Made by a program: the position numbers and the translations under genes. A stretch of DNA of 39,273 nt from JAJYIV01 sp964616135 (GTDB lineage: Bacteria; Patescibacteriota; Patescibacteriia; UBA9934; GWF2-40-263). The notes under the pieces were generated by a model, which worked only from the letters and a program-made list of their open reading frames with translations, ran no database searches and was not told where the DNA came from. Location: positions 1-39,273 of the forward strand of contig CAZTTQ010000007.1 in NCBI GenBank assembly GCA_964616135.1, written 5' to 3'. Positions 15,052 to 23,684 of the stretch are shown one piece after another; position 1 is the first letter of the stretch, and each line of letters begins with the position of its first letter.

Positions 15052-16134
15052 ATGAAAGCCCTGATCGCCGCCGGCGGGCGCGCTACGCGCCTGCGCCCCA
15101 TCACGTGGACGCTCAACAAACACCTGATTCCATTGGCCAACAAGCCGATGTTGGTTCACGTGGTTGAAAAAATCGTGGAGGCGGGCATCACGGACATCCT
15201 GGTCAACGTGAATCCGGGCGAATTGGAGATGATGCAGGCGGGCCTGGGCGACGGCTCTGCGTACGGCGCCAAGATCACGTACGTGGAACAACGGGGTGGC
15301 GCCAAGGGCGTCGCGCACGTGGTCGCGAACGCGGAAGAATTCCTGAAGGGCGAAAAGTTCCTGTTCTTCCTGGGCGACAACATCATCTTGGGCAGCATTA
15401 AGAAGTTTGTGGACCGGTTCTTGAATGAAAACCTAGACTGCATGTTGGCGTTTTCCCGCGTGAAGGATCCGCACCGCTTCGGCGTCCCCGCGTTCGGCGC
15501 CGACGGTAAGTTGGTCCGCGTCATTGAAAAGCCGGCCATCGCTCCGTCCCCGTTCGCCGTCACCGGCATCTACCTCTACAACGAAGATTTTTTCGACGCG
15601 TTCAAGACCATCACGCCGTCGTTCCGCGGCGAATACGAAATTTCGGACATCAACAGCTGGTACATCGCCAACCGCAAGACCGGGTACGAGGAAATCACCG
15701 GCTGGTGGAAGGACACCGGCACGCCGGACGCCCTGCTGGAAGGCAACGCGCTCGTGATGGACGACCTGCCGCGCGACCATTTCGTGATCCACGCGGACGT
15801 GCCGGAAGCGGCCCAGGTCCAAGGTCCGGTCCGCATCGGCAAGGGGACAACAGTGTCCGCCGACTGCCTTATCCGCGGCCCGGTGACCATCGGGGAGAAC
15901 TGCAAGATCTCCGGCAGCTACGTTGGCCCGTACACGTCCATCGGCGACGGCGTCACCATCAACAACACGGAGGTGGAACACTCCATCGTGTTTTCCGGCG
16001 CCACCATCGATACGACGCGCCGTGTCGTTAACAGCATCATCGGCAAGAATGCCACGCTGCAGGACGTGCGCCGCAGCCATCCGCGCACGGGGCACCGCTT
16101 GGTCGTGGGGGAGAACTCGTTCGTCGAATTGTAA
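15052..16134 (+). CDS. Glucose-1-phosphate thymidylyltransferase, long form (RmlA-like)
   Basis: A 360-residue sugar-phosphate nucleotidylyltransferase. The N-terminal GT-A-like domain starts MKALIAAGGRATRLRPIT, the nucleotide loop with catalytic Arg, followed by NKHLIPLANKPM with the activating Lys and FLGDNI with the metal Asp. The C-terminal 110 residues repeat hexads of a left-handed beta helix (VRIGKGTTVSADCLIRGPVTIG). This two-domain plan and length match the rmlA-long group found in deoxysugar clusters. It makes an NDP-glucose, the substrate for RmlB at 11372. A UTP-using or other sugar-1-phosphate specificity cannot be excluded. ATG 15052 is used; a GTG two codons earlier has no support. 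It heads an operon with three GT2 genes. Confidence 0.87.
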   Translation: MKALIAAGGRATRLRPITWTLNKHLIPLANKPMLVHVVEKIVEAGITDILVNVNPGELEMMQAGLGDGSAYGAKITYVEQRGGAKGVAHVVANAEEFLKGEKFLFFLGDNIILGSIKKFVDRFLNENLDCMLAFSRVKDPHRFGVPAFGADGKLVRVIEKPAIAPSPFAVTGIYLYNEDFFDAFKTITPSFRGEYEISDINSWYIANRKTGYEEITGWWKDTGTPDALLEGNALVMDDLPRDHFVIHADVPEAAQVQGPVRIGKGTTVSADCLIRGPVTIGENCKISGSYVGPYTSIGDGVTINNTEVEHSIVFSGATIDTTRRVVNSIIGKNATLQDVRRSHPRTGHRLVVGENSFVEL

Positions 16135-16140
16135 CCTCCT

Positions 16141-16986
16141 ATGGTCCCGAAGGTCTCCGTCGTCACCGTCAGCTGGAACGTCAGGGATTTGCTGCGCGAA
16201 AACCTCGCGCAGCTTTCGGTATACGCCAAGGCGTTCCCGTTGGAGGTCATTGTCGTAGACAATGATTCGCACGACAACACCCGTGACATGGTGCGTGCGG
16301 AATTCCCGGACGTGCGCCTGTTGGTGAACGGGTGGAACGCCGGCTTCGGCGCGGCCTGCAACCGCGGCGCCCGCGTCGCGACGGGAGAAACGGTCCTGTT
16401 CCTCAACCCGGACATGCGCGTCGTCCCCGGCGCGCTGGAACGCGCGTATAAGGAACTGGTGGACCGCCCGGACGTCGGCTTGGTCGGCGTGAAGCTGGTT
16501 GCCAAGGACGGAAAGCCGATCAACTCCGTGCGCCGCGACCCGGCGTTTGCTGACCAGTTCGCTACGCTGCTCAAGGTAGGGAAGTTCTTCCCGCGCGTCA
16601 TGGACCGCTACGTCGCGAAGGACTTCGACTACGCGAAGACCCAGGACGTGGAACAGGTGCGCGGTTCGTTTATGCTGCTGCGCCGGTCCTTTGGCGAGGA
16701 AATCGGTTGGTTCGACGAACGTTATTACATCTGGTTCGAAGACGTGGACCTGTGCCGCCGCGTGCGCCACTTGGGCAAGCGCGTGCGCTACCTGGCGGAA
16801 GCCGAAGCGCACGACGCGGTAGGCCAAAGCTTCAAGCAGCAGCCGCTGTTGTGGAAGCAGCACCAGTTCTCCCGCAGCATGGCGACGTATTTTTCCCGCT
16901 GGGAACCGTCCTGGCAGGGTTGGGTGATCCGTGCCGTCCGTCCGTTCGTGCTGGCCGGCGCCTGGATCCATGACCTCTTCATTTAG
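16141..16986 (+). CDS. Glycosyltransferase family 2, rhamnosyltransferase-like
   Basis: A 281-residue GT-A enzyme of the WbbL/rhamnosyltransferase type. It has VSVVTVSWNVRDLL at the N-terminus, VIVVDNDSHDNT for the nucleotide, NAGFGAACNRGARVA, the metal motif LNPDMRV, and the acceptor-side WFDERYYIWFEDVDLCRRV with the ED pair. Activity would be transfer of a deoxyhexose, probably rhamnose given the cluster, to a growing polysaccharide in the cytosol. It starts six bases after the rmlA-like stop. The C-terminal stretch SWQGWVIRAVRPFVLAGAW may form an amphipathic membrane-binding helix. Confidence 0.85.
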   Translation: MVPKVSVVTVSWNVRDLLRENLAQLSVYAKAFPLEVIVVDNDSHDNTRDMVRAEFPDVRLLVNGWNAGFGAACNRGARVATGETVLFLNPDMRVVPGALERAYKELVDRPDVGLVGVKLVAKDGKPINSVRRDPAFADQFATLLKVGKFFPRVMDRYVAKDFDYAKTQDVEQVRGSFMLLRRSFGEEIGWFDERYYIWFEDVDLCRRVRHLGKRVRYLAEAEAHDAVGQSFKQQPLLWKQHQFSRSMATYFSRWEPSWQGWVIRAVRPFVLAGAWIHDLFI

Positions 16987-16987
16987 T

Positions 16988-18751
16988 ATGACGCTCGCGC
17001 TCCAAGTCTTGGCCTACAACGGCTCCCGGTACCTGCCGGGCTTGTTTGCGTCACTGGCGGCGCAAACGGACCGCGATTGGACGCTGTTCATCCACGAGAA
17101 CAGCGGGGAGGGAAAAGAACGCACGCGGACGAAACGCCTGGTGGAAGAATGGAAGGCGAAGCTGCCGATCGCGTACACGGAAAGCCGGGAGAATCTTGGG
17201 TTTGCCGGCGGACACCAATTCTTGTTCGCGTCGCACGGCGCGGAGTTGGTCTTGCTGGTGAACCAGGATTGCTTGTTGGAGCTTGGCTATGTCGGCACGT
17301 TGCGCGCCGCGTTCGCGGATCCCGCCGTTGCCGCGGCAGAAGGGAAGATCCTGCGCTGGGACGAAGACGCCAACGGCCAGCCGGTGAAATCCGACGTGGT
17401 GGACACCCTGGGTTTGGTCCATACGTTTTGGCATGCCGTGCGGGATCTGACGGAGCCGACCCCGTCCGTCTTCGGCGTGTCCGGCTGTTTGCCCATGTAC
17501 CGCCGTTCCGCGGTTGCCGCCACGGACCCGCACGGCCGCCTGTTTGATCCGGCTTATGGTTCGTATAAGGAAGACGTGGACTTGGCGTACCGCCTGGCGC
17601 GCGCCGGTGGGAAGGCCGTCGTCGTTCCCGCCGCTGTCGCGTACCACCACCGCGCGTTCCGTCCCGGCGCCCACGAGACGGTGTCCGAATATCGCGCGTA
17701 CCTTTCGTACCGCAACCACCTATGGAACGTGCTGACGAACCTGTCCGCCACGGATTATTTCTTCGACGGCGTGTTCGTGTTCGGCTATGAACTGTTGAAG
17801 GCGGGCTACCACCTGTTGCGCCACCCGTCGTTCGTGTGGCGCGCGATCCGCGAAACCAAATCGCAGTGGCCTGCGCTTAGGGAAAAGCGCCGGTTTTGGC
17901 GCGAAGGGCCGCGCGTTCCCGATCCTCGTTTGCCGGCAAAGGCCAACGTTGACGTCGCCGTCGTGGTCGTGACGCACAACAAGCTCATTCCGGAGTGTCT
18001 GCCGTCGGTGCGTCGCGTTATGGAAGCGTTCCCATTGAAAACGGCGCTTGTCCTCGTGGACAATGGCTCCACGTCCTTCGATACGGACCAGGCCGCCCGC
18101 GCCGTGCCGGGTGCCATCGTGGTTCGCCAGCCCAACCGGGGGTTTGGGAATGGCTGCAACCGTGCTGCGGCGGAAGTGAACGCCGACTTCTATTTCTTCC
18201 TCAATCCGGACACGATCTTGCATGATCCGCAGGTGTTGGAGAAACTCCACGCATTCCTCAAAGCGCATCCCAAGGCGGGGATTGCCGCGCCGCGTCTGCT
18301 GTACCCGGACGGGACGCTGCAGGAAACCTGCCGCCGGTTTCCGCCGTGGCACGTGCCGTTCCTGCGCCGCACGTCTATTGCGAAGACGGGGAGCCCCAAA
18401 CGCGCGCTGGACCGTTTCCTCATGCGCGATTATGACCACCAGTCGTTGCGCTTGGTGGACTGGGCCCAAGGCTCCGCACTTCTTATGGACGGCGCTTTGT
18501 TCCGCGCGCTGGGCGGATTCGACGAACGCTACTTCCTGTATTATGAGGACGTGGACCTGTGCCGCCGCGCCTGGCTTGCCGGGCGCCCGGTCTATTACGT
18601 TCCGTCGGCGGAGCTGACCCACGTCTACGCCCGCGATTCCATGGACGGCGGCGTCTTCCGCAGCCTGCTGCGCCGCCGTACCGCGCGCGAACACTTCAAA
18701 AGCTGGATTAAGTACACCCTCCGCTGGGGTGGCAAGAACATGCACGTATGA
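16988..18751 (+). CDS. Tandem two-domain GT2 glycosyltransferase
   Basis: A 587-residue protein with two complete GT2 domains. The first (about 1-260) has LQVLAYNGSRYL, IHENSGEGK, LLVNQDCLLE and SYKEDVDLAYRLARAGG. The second (about 320-580) has VDVAVVVVTHNK, LVLVDNGSTSFDT, NRGFGNGCNRAAAE, FLNPDTILHDP, and FDERYFLYYEDVDLCRRAWLAG. In the first domain the metal motif is NQD rather than NPD, also seen in the next gene. ATG 16988 follows the previous stop by one base; the in-frame extension to 16931 lies inside the upstream gene. A tandem GT2 suggests a bifunctional enzyme adding two sugars or alternating linkages, as in polymerising rhamnan or galactan synthases. Both domains resemble rhamnosyltransferases. 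Confidence 0.83.
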   Translation: MTLALQVLAYNGSRYLPGLFASLAAQTDRDWTLFIHENSGEGKERTRTKRLVEEWKAKLPIAYTESRENLGFAGGHQFLFASHGAELVLLVNQDCLLELGYVGTLRAAFADPAVAAAEGKILRWDEDANGQPVKSDVVDTLGLVHTFWHAVRDLTEPTPSVFGVSGCLPMYRRSAVAATDPHGRLFDPAYGSYKEDVDLAYRLARAGGKAVVVPAAVAYHHRAFRPGAHETVSEYRAYLSYRNHLWNVLTNLSATDYFFDGVFVFGYELLKAGYHLLRHPSFVWRAIRETKSQWPALREKRRFWREGPRVPDPRLPAKANVDVAVVVVTHNKLIPECLPSVRRVMEAFPLKTALVLVDNGSTSFDTDQAARAVPGAIVVRQPNRGFGNGCNRAAAEVNADFYFFLNPDTILHDPQVLEKLHAFLKAHPKAGIAAPRLLYPDGTLQETCRRFPPWHVPFLRRTSIAKTGSPKRALDRFLMRDYDHQSLRLVDWAQGSALLMDGALFRALGGFDERYFLYYEDVDLCRRAWLAGRPVYYVPSAELTHVYARDSMDGGVFRSLLRRRTAREHFKSWIKYTLRWGGKNMHV

Positions 18752-19845
18752 ATGAACGCCCGTTAGTCGCGATCCAGGTGGTCGCGTACTGGACGCCGGA
18801 CGCCAAGGCGGACTTGGAAGCCTGTCGCGCGTCCATTGAGGCTTTGGACTACCCCAAGGACCGGTTGCGCGTGGTCCTGGTCGACAATCCGTCGTCCCAT
18901 GGGAGCGCGATGGCATACCTGGGCGAGTCTTGGATGCCGCGCAGTGGAAAGGAACTACCCGCGGTCACGCTCGTTCCGCAACAAAAAAACACCGGATTCG
19001 CCGGCGGGCATGAACACGGGATGGTCGCGTCCCGCGCCATCGGGGCAGATTTCGTTTACCTGTTGAACCAGGACGCGTACCTGGACCCCGCGGCCATCAC
19101 GGAGGCGGTCGCCTACGCGGAAACGCATTTGGATGCCGGGCTCATCCAGTCCCGCGTCATGTTGGCGCAGGAATCCGACAAGCTGAATTCGCGCGGCAAC
19201 GCGTTGCAGTTGTTCGGTTTTGGCTACGCGTTGGGGGAAGGGCAGACCGTGGAAGAAGCGTCCAAAGATGCGACGCCGGCGTTCTACGCCTCCGGCGCCG
19301 CCGTGTTGGTGCGCCTGTCCGCCGTGGACGCCATCGGCGGCATGTTCGACCAACGCTACTTCCTCTACCACGAGGACACGGACTTGTCCTGGCGCATGCG
19401 CCTCGCGGGCCGCTCCATCGGCTACGCGGACCGCTCCGTGGCGTTCCATCGGTACGAATTCAAACGCAGCGTATCCAAGTTCTATTGGATGGAACGCAAT
19501 CGCTGGGTCGTGACCCTTTCGAACTTCCAGGCAAGGACCATCGCCGTACTCATCTTGCCGATGCTGCTCATGGAGTTGGCGACGCTCCTGTTTGCCGCCA
19601 AGTCGGGTTGGTGGAAAGAAAAGCTGCACGCATGGGCGTTCCTGCTGACGCCGTCCACGTGGGCGTGGATCAAGGAACGCCGCGCTTTGGCCGCCCGCAT
19701 CCGCCGCGTGTCGGACCGCAGCTTGCTGCGCCTCATGTCGCACACGGTCAGCGCCCGCCAGGTCTCATCTTCGTTCCAACAGCGTTTCGCGGACCCGTTG
19801 CTGCGCCTGTTCAAGGCCGCGGTGGTCTGGATCGTGCGATGGTAA
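18748..19845 (+). CDS. Glycosyltransferase family 2 with C-terminal membrane segment
   Basis: A 365-residue GT2 enzyme overlapping the tandem GT2 by four bases (ATGA). Motifs are VAIQVVAYWTPD, VVLVDNPSSHGS, KNTGFAGGHEHGM, LLNQDAYLDP with an NQD metal motif, and FDQRYFLYHEDTDLSWRMRLAG. A hydrophobic stretch near residues 260-285 (ILPMLLMELATLLFAAKSG) could anchor it to the membrane. It closes the rmlA/GT2 operon. It probably adds rhamnose or a related deoxysugar to the same glycan as its neighbours. Confidence 0.84.
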   Translation: MNERPLVAIQVVAYWTPDAKADLEACRASIEALDYPKDRLRVVLVDNPSSHGSAMAYLGESWMPRSGKELPAVTLVPQQKNTGFAGGHEHGMVASRAIGADFVYLLNQDAYLDPAAITEAVAYAETHLDAGLIQSRVMLAQESDKLNSRGNALQLFGFGYALGEGQTVEEASKDATPAFYASGAAVLVRLSAVDAIGGMFDQRYFLYHEDTDLSWRMRLAGRSIGYADRSVAFHRYEFKRSVSKFYWMERNRWVVTLSNFQARTIAVLILPMLLMELATLLFAAKSGWWKEKLHAWAFLLTPSTWAWIKERRALAARIRRVSDRSLLRLMSHTVSARQVSSSFQQRFADPLLRLFKAAVVWIVRW

Positions 19846-19847
19846 GA

Positions 19848-19925
19848 CTCCCTCCAACTCCCTCTTGAAAAGAGGGAGAGGCACGGGAACCAACGACCCC
19901 CTCTTTGCAAGAGGGGGAACGGGGG
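19848..19925 (+). repeat. Two GC-rich palindromic repeat units
   Basis: Unit one CTCCCTCCAAC + hairpin CTCCCTCTT-GAA-AAGAGGGAG (19858-19878). Unit two hairpin CCCCCTCTT-TGC-AAGAGGGGG (19897-19917) + AACGGGGGAG. They are head-to-tail relatives of the unit at 8377-8410 and fill the gap between the GT2 operon and its terminator. Confidence 0.75.
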
Positions 19926-19930
19926 AGTGC

Positions 19931-19956
19931 AAAAACACCCGGTAGGGTGTTTTTTT
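19931..19956. terminator. Bidirectional intrinsic terminator
   Basis: AAAAACACCC (19931-19940), loop GGTA, GGGTGTTTTT (19945-19954) plus more T. It ends the GT2 operon and the convergent PEGA gene, whose stop lies within it. Confidence 0.88.
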
Positions 19957-21109
19957 ACTGCACGAGCAGGCGTTCGAACAATCCTGTTTGCTTGCTGACA
20001 CTGCCAAGGAAGTACAGCGTGCGGCCCCGGGCGTCGACCCAGGCGTCACGCAGGCCGGTCCCTTCCGCGAGCGTGGTACGGAGGCGTCCGCCCTGGTCTG
20101 CCAATTCCAGATAGGCAACGCGCGCGTCCTGGCTATAGACGACGCCCAGTCCGGACGGATGCCAGGCAAGGCCCGTCAACGGTTCGGAGAGGCGGGTCAG
20201 CGTATCGTCTTCCAAGGTGTCTGGGCGGAAGACGTGGATATCATAGCCATCCGAATAGAGGAGGCGGCGGCCATTTTGTTCCCAGCTCCAGCGTTCCGCC
20301 GGGGCGGACAGGAGTAACGGGTGGTCGGCCGTGGGGGAAACGACGGCGATCCGGTGACGGGCGGCGTCCTCCAGTAGCAGGAGGCCGTCGGGCGCCGCGC
20401 GGAAGGCGTAGGAACCCGCCGGCAGTGACGCGATCAGCTCCGGCGGTTCCGGCGGGCGCAGGCGGGCAAGGGATACGCGGTCCCCGGCCGCCGCCAGGGT
20501 GAATCCGGCCCCCGGGTCAAACGCCTGCGCGTCGCCGAAAAAGGGGAGCTTGGTGCCGCGGGCGCGCAGGGCGCTTCCGTCCCCGGACCATTCCGGGGCA
20601 AGTCCGGTTCCTGACGGAAGGCGTGCGACCAAGCGTTCTTCCCCCGTTCCAACTTCCAGCGTCCAGAATTCAGTCCATGCTCCCTGCGTCCGCGCTGTCG
20701 CGACGCGTCCGTGGTGCGGGTCTATTGCCGTGGCCGTCGGGTCCGCCGTCCACAAGCGGGTGGGGACCGTGTCGGCGAACAAGAGTACTTGCGCGAAGGT
20801 TGTTTCCCGGCTGGCGAACGAGAGCGTTTTGGTCCAGGTGAGGTAGCCATTTTTGCGTACCTCCACCGCGTGTAGGCCGGGCAATACGTTTTTCTGCAGC
20901 GCAGGCGTGACACCGCCGCGGATATTCCCGTCAATCCGCACGTGCGCGCCCGCAGGCACGCTTTCCACGGAGAGAAGGCCTGTGGGAACCAATCGGGCGA
21001 CGCCTGGGTTCCACCGATAGCCGGCCGTGTACAGGACCGTGACGGGAGCGGCAACCAAAAAACCGCCCAAGAAGGCCAAAAACAGGACGCGGCGGAGAAG
21101 CGGGGACAT
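19955..21109 (-). CDS. PEGA-domain, membrane-anchored beta-propeller-like protein
   Basis: A 384-residue surface protein. A signal-anchor helix (about 5-27) is followed by a PEGA domain (LLSVESVPAGAHVRIDGN...TPALQKNVLPGLHAVEVRKNGY, about 40-95). Then comes a region of repeating beta motifs such as APEWSGDGSALRAR, WSWEQNGRRLLYSDGYDI and GLAWHPSGLGVVYSQDARVAYLEL, which fits a TolB/WD-like propeller. PEGA plus propeller proteins are common in Candidate Phyla Radiation genomes; function is unknown, possibly binding at the cell envelope. ATG 21107-21109 was chosen because it starts just before the anchor and lies five bases after a predicted transcript start; the longer open frame would cross the divergent ctpA promoter. 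Confidence 0.75.
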   Translation of the reverse strand: MSPLLRRVLFLAFLGGFLVAAPVTVLYTAGYRWNPGVARLVPTGLLSVESVPAGAHVRIDGNIRGGVTPALQKNVLPGLHAVEVRKNGYLTWTKTLSFASRETTFAQVLLFADTVPTRLWTADPTATAIDPHHGRVATARTQGAWTEFWTLEVGTGEERLVARLPSGTGLAPEWSGDGSALRARGTKLPFFGDAQAFDPGAGFTLAAAGDRVSLARLRPPEPPELIASLPAGSYAFRAAPDGLLLLEDAARHRIAVVSPTADHPLLLSAPAERWSWEQNGRRLLYSDGYDIHVFRPDTLEDDTLTRLSEPLTGLAWHPSGLGVVYSQDARVAYLELADQGGRLRTTLAEGTGLRDAWVDARGRTLYFLGSVSKQTGLFERLLVQ

Positions 21110-21120
21110 AGACGCCTTCC

Positions 21121-21148
21121 AGAGTAGCAGGGGCGCCCGCCAGCGCAA
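21121..21148 (-). promoter_or_regulatory. Promoter of the PEGA/propeller gene
   Basis: On the minus strand TTGCGC (21148-21143), 16 bases, TACTCT (21126-21121). Predicted start about five bases before the ATG at 21109. Confidence 0.5.
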
Positions 21149-21159
21149 GGGCGCCTCCT

Positions 21160-21188
21160 TTGCCAGGCCTCCGGCGGTACGGTAAGCT
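21160..21188 (+). promoter_or_regulatory. Leaderless promoter of the ctpA-like gene
   Basis: TTGCCA (21160-21165), 17 bases, TAAGCT (21183-21188). Start predicted at 21195, the A of the ATG. It is divergent from the minus-strand promoter with about 12 bases between the two minus-35 boxes. Confidence 0.6.
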
Positions 21189-21194
21189 GCTCCC

Positions 21195-22412
21195 ATGCCC
21201 GACGTCTTCCGTTCCCCCCGTTCCTCCGCCCCTCGTTCGTTGACGGCGCTCATCCTTCTGTTCGCCGTGGTTTTTGCATTCGGAACCGGCGTGGCTGTGG
21301 GCCAAGCCCAAAAAGGCTCTTCCTCCGCGGAAGGCCAGGTGGCCGCCGCGGCTGCCGCCGACGTGGACTTCCAAGAGTTCTGGCAGGTGTGGAAATTGCT
21401 CAAGGATCGCTTCTACCAACCGCTGGAAGACAAGGACCTGTATGAGGGGGCACTGCGCGGCATGGTTGCCGGTGCCAAGGATCCGTACACGGTCTACTTC
21501 AATCAGGACGAATCCGAAGAATTCGCGAATGACCTGCAGGGCGCCTTTGATGGCATCGGCGCGGAAATCGGCATTAAGGACGACCAGCTGCAGGTCATCG
21601 CTCCGCTGCCAGGCACGCCGGCCGAAAAAGCGGACTTACGTACTGGCGACGCGATTCTCGCCATCGACGGTACGCCCACGGAAGGCATGGAGGTGGGAGA
21701 AGCGGTTCGTCATATCCGCGGGGAACGTGGAACAAAAGTTAAACTTATCCTGCGCCGCGGAAAGGAAGCCCCGGCAGAAAAGGAACTGACCCGACAAAAA
21801 ATCACCGTGGACAGCGTAAAGCTGGACATTAAGGATGGAATCGCGACCATCGATATCTCCGTCTTTGGCCCGGACACTGCCAATCTGTTCTCCAAGGCTG
21901 CCAATGACGTCTTGGCCGCCAACGCCAAGGGCATCGTCCTCGATCTGCGCGGCAATCCGGGTGGTCTTCTCAACGCGGCCGTCAGCATCGCTTCCGCCTG
22001 GGTTGGCAACCAGGTGGTGGTGCGGGAAAAAGGCCCCGGCATCGATGACGCGTATTCCGGAACGTCGGCCGCGCGTCTGGAGGGTATCCCCACCGTGGTG
22101 CTGGTAGACGGCGGGTCCGCATCCGCGTCCGAAATCCTTTCGGGAGCTCTCCAAGACTACGGGCTGGCCAAACTGGTCGGGACCAAGACGTTCGGGAAGG
22201 GGTCCGTGCAGGATCTGGTCGGACTCCCGGACGGTTCCAGCGTGAAAGTCACCATTGCCGCCTGGCATACCCCCAAGGACCGCAGCATTCAGAAGACGGG
22301 CATTGACCCGGACGTCGTCGTTGAATTCACTGAAGCCGACCTGCATGCTCGCCGAGATACACAAAAGGAAAAAGCCCTCGAAATCCTCCGCACCCAGCTT
22401 ACCCGCCGTTAA
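21195..22412 (+). CDS. S41 C-terminal processing peptidase (CtpA family)
   Basis: A 405-residue exported serine protease. The N-terminal transmembrane signal (about 15-36) is followed by an N-terminal helical domain, a PDZ domain (about 115-190, with GIGAEIGIKDD and PAEKADLRTGDAILAIDG) and the S41 catalytic core. The Ser-Lys dyad is Ser310 in GGSASASEI and Lys335 in TFGKGSVQ, the same 25-residue spacing as in E. coli Tsp. IVLDLRGNPGG (247-257) is the oxyanion segment. It degrades or processes envelope proteins outside the membrane. The next gene overlaps its end by 68 bases. It has a predicted leaderless promoter. Confidence 0.92.
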   Translation: MPDVFRSPRSSAPRSLTALILLFAVVFAFGTGVAVGQAQKGSSSAEGQVAAAAAADVDFQEFWQVWKLLKDRFYQPLEDKDLYEGALRGMVAGAKDPYTVYFNQDESEEFANDLQGAFDGIGAEIGIKDDQLQVIAPLPGTPAEKADLRTGDAILAIDGTPTEGMEVGEAVRHIRGERGTKVKLILRRGKEAPAEKELTRQKITVDSVKLDIKDGIATIDISVFGPDTANLFSKAANDVLAANAKGIVLDLRGNPGGLLNAAVSIASAWVGNQVVVREKGPGIDDAYSGTSAARLEGIPTVVLVDGGSASASEILSGALQDYGLAKLVGTKTFGKGSVQDLVGLPDGSSVKVTIAAWHTPKDRSIQKTGIDPDVVVEFTEADLHARRDTQKEKALEILRTQLTRR

Positions 22413-22917
22413 ACGCGGGGAGCGGGCGATCCAGGAGATTTCCGCCGGGGGCGTCGTGTTCAAGCGCACGCCCCGCGGCGTGTTCTTCGCCGTGATGTTG
22501 GATTCCTACGGCAAGTGGGCATTCCCCAAAGGCCACGTGGAGGAACGCGAGGCGCTGGAAGAAACCGCTGCGCGCGAGACCTTGGAAGAATTAGGTCTCG
22601 ACCAAATCCGCTTGTTGGAATATCTCGGCAAGATCGACATCTGGTTCCGTGACCGGTTTGAAAAACAGGGTGCCCTGATCCATAAGGACATCCACTACTA
22701 CCTGTTTGAGGCGCCGGAACATGCAGAGCTGCGCCCGGATCCGTCCCAGCATGCGTATGAAGCGCGGTGGGTTTCGTCCAAGGGTGTCTTGCGTACGTCC
22801 AGCTATTCGGACATGGTCCCCATTCTCCAACGCGCCCTCTCCTATGTCTTTGGCCGACGCCGTCCGCAACCTCAAGGACCTCGTAACCCGCAAGACCGAG
22901 GGGGGAACCGTCCGTGA
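22345..22917 (+). CDS. MutT-like Nudix hydrolase
   Basis: A 190-residue protein with a perfect Nudix box: G-x5-E-x7-RE-U-x-EE-x-GU reads GHVEEREALEETAARETLEELGL, split here across residues about 78-100. It is preceded by SAGGVVFKRTPRGVFFAVML and KWAFPKGH. The PKGH form is typical of diadenosine-polyphosphate or NTP pyrophosphohydrolases. Cytosolic house-cleaning of nucleotides is likely. ATG 22345 is the only standard start that keeps the domain whole, which places the first 68 bases inside ctpA in another frame. The last 74 bases overlap the next gene. The first 20-30 residues are Lys-rich and poorly conserved-looking, so a rare non-AUG start after 22412 is possible. Confidence 0.8.
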   Translation: MLAEIHKRKKPSKSSAPSLPAVKRGERAIQEISAGGVVFKRTPRGVFFAVMLDSYGKWAFPKGHVEEREALEETAARETLEELGLDQIRLLEYLGKIDIWFRDRFEKQGALIHKDIHYYLFEAPEHAELRPDPSQHAYEARWVSSKGVLRTSSYSDMVPILQRALSYVFGRRRPQPQGPRNPQDRGGNRP

Positions 22918-23626
22918 TGGCGTCCGTGCCTTGTTGGACGGGGCGCGGTATCTGCGCGCCCACCGGGAGGTGTGGCCGCTCCTCATTGCGCCGGCGCTTA
23001 TTAATGCGGCGGCCTTTGCGTTTTTTCTGGCGTTCGTCGGAAAGACCCTGCACCGGTTTTTGTCCGCGCATTTGCCGGAGGCGTGGTGGGCGGCCGCGTT
23101 GGTCATTGCGGCCGTCGTTGCTGCCCTGGGCGCCGCGCTGTTTTTTGGGACGGCCGTGTTCATGTTCTTCGGTTCCGTGTTAAGCGCGCCCTTTTACGGT
23201 GCCATCGCGGAACGTATTGCGCGTGAGGACGGGTTCGTCTTGCCAGCCGTTCCGTTCCGCCTGCAGGTCTGGCGGACGGTGGGGAGTACGTTATCCAAGC
23301 TCGGTTGGTTCTTCCTCATCCAGGCGGGACTGCTCATTTTATACGTCATGCCATTCGCGTTTGGACCCATCGCGTACGCGGTCGCGGGGTTTTTCGCGAC
23401 GGGATTCTGCCTTGCGCTGGACGCGTTCGATTGCACGTTCGACCTGTACGGCATGCGGTTTGCGGAGCGCCGCGCGTGGTGCGTCAAACGCCTACGCCTC
23501 ACGTCCGGGTTCGGCGCCGCGACGTTCATCGGGCTTGCGGTACCGGGCCTCAACCTCATTGTCCCGGCCGCTGCGGTTGCCGGTGCCGCGCTCCTTTTCA
23601 AGCGCCATCCCCAGCCCCGCCCTTGA
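22844..23626 (+). CDS. EI24/CysZ-like membrane protein
   Basis: A 260-residue polytopic protein with about five or six hydrophobic helices. SVLSAPFYGAIAERI near residue 110 is the signature of the EI24/CysZ family; helices with GLNLIVPAAAVAGAALLF close the protein. CysZ is a sulfate transporter in E. coli; in Candidate Phyla Radiation bacteria the substrate is unknown. ATG 22844 begins 74 bases inside the preceding Nudix gene. No better start exists after 22917 that keeps the first helix with its amphipathic lead. The overlap chain ctpA/nudix/EI24 implies one transcript with translational coupling. Confidence 0.75.
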   Translation: MSLADAVRNLKDLVTRKTEGGTVRDGVRALLDGARYLRAHREVWPLLIAPALINAAAFAFFLAFVGKTLHRFLSAHLPEAWWAAALVIAAVVAALGAALFFGTAVFMFFGSVLSAPFYGAIAERIAREDGFVLPAVPFRLQVWRTVGSTLSKLGWFFLIQAGLLILYVMPFAFGPIAYAVAGFFATGFCLALDAFDCTFDLYGMRFAERRAWCVKRLRLTSGFGAATFIGLAVPGLNLIVPAAAVAGAALLFKRHPQPRP

Positions 23627-23656
23627 CCATGCAATATGGGCGGTTTATGAAGCCTT

Positions 23657-23665
23657 TGCTATACT
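23657..23665 (+). promoter_or_regulatory. Extended minus-10 promoter of the HU gene
   Basis: TGcTATACT with the TG at 23657-23658. No good minus-35. Predicted start near 23672; leader about 29 bases. Confidence 0.55.
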
Positions 23666-23684
23666 GTCTCCGTAAACATTGAAC

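Noticed and set aside
15433..16971. 512-codon antisense frame across rmlA and the first GT2 gene
   Set aside because: It covers two well-recognised genes, crosses their junction and shows no domain of its own.
23623..23651. TTGACC with TATGAA as HU promoter
   Set aside because: The minus-10 lacks the final T found in other promoters here; the extended TGcTATACT downstream is better.
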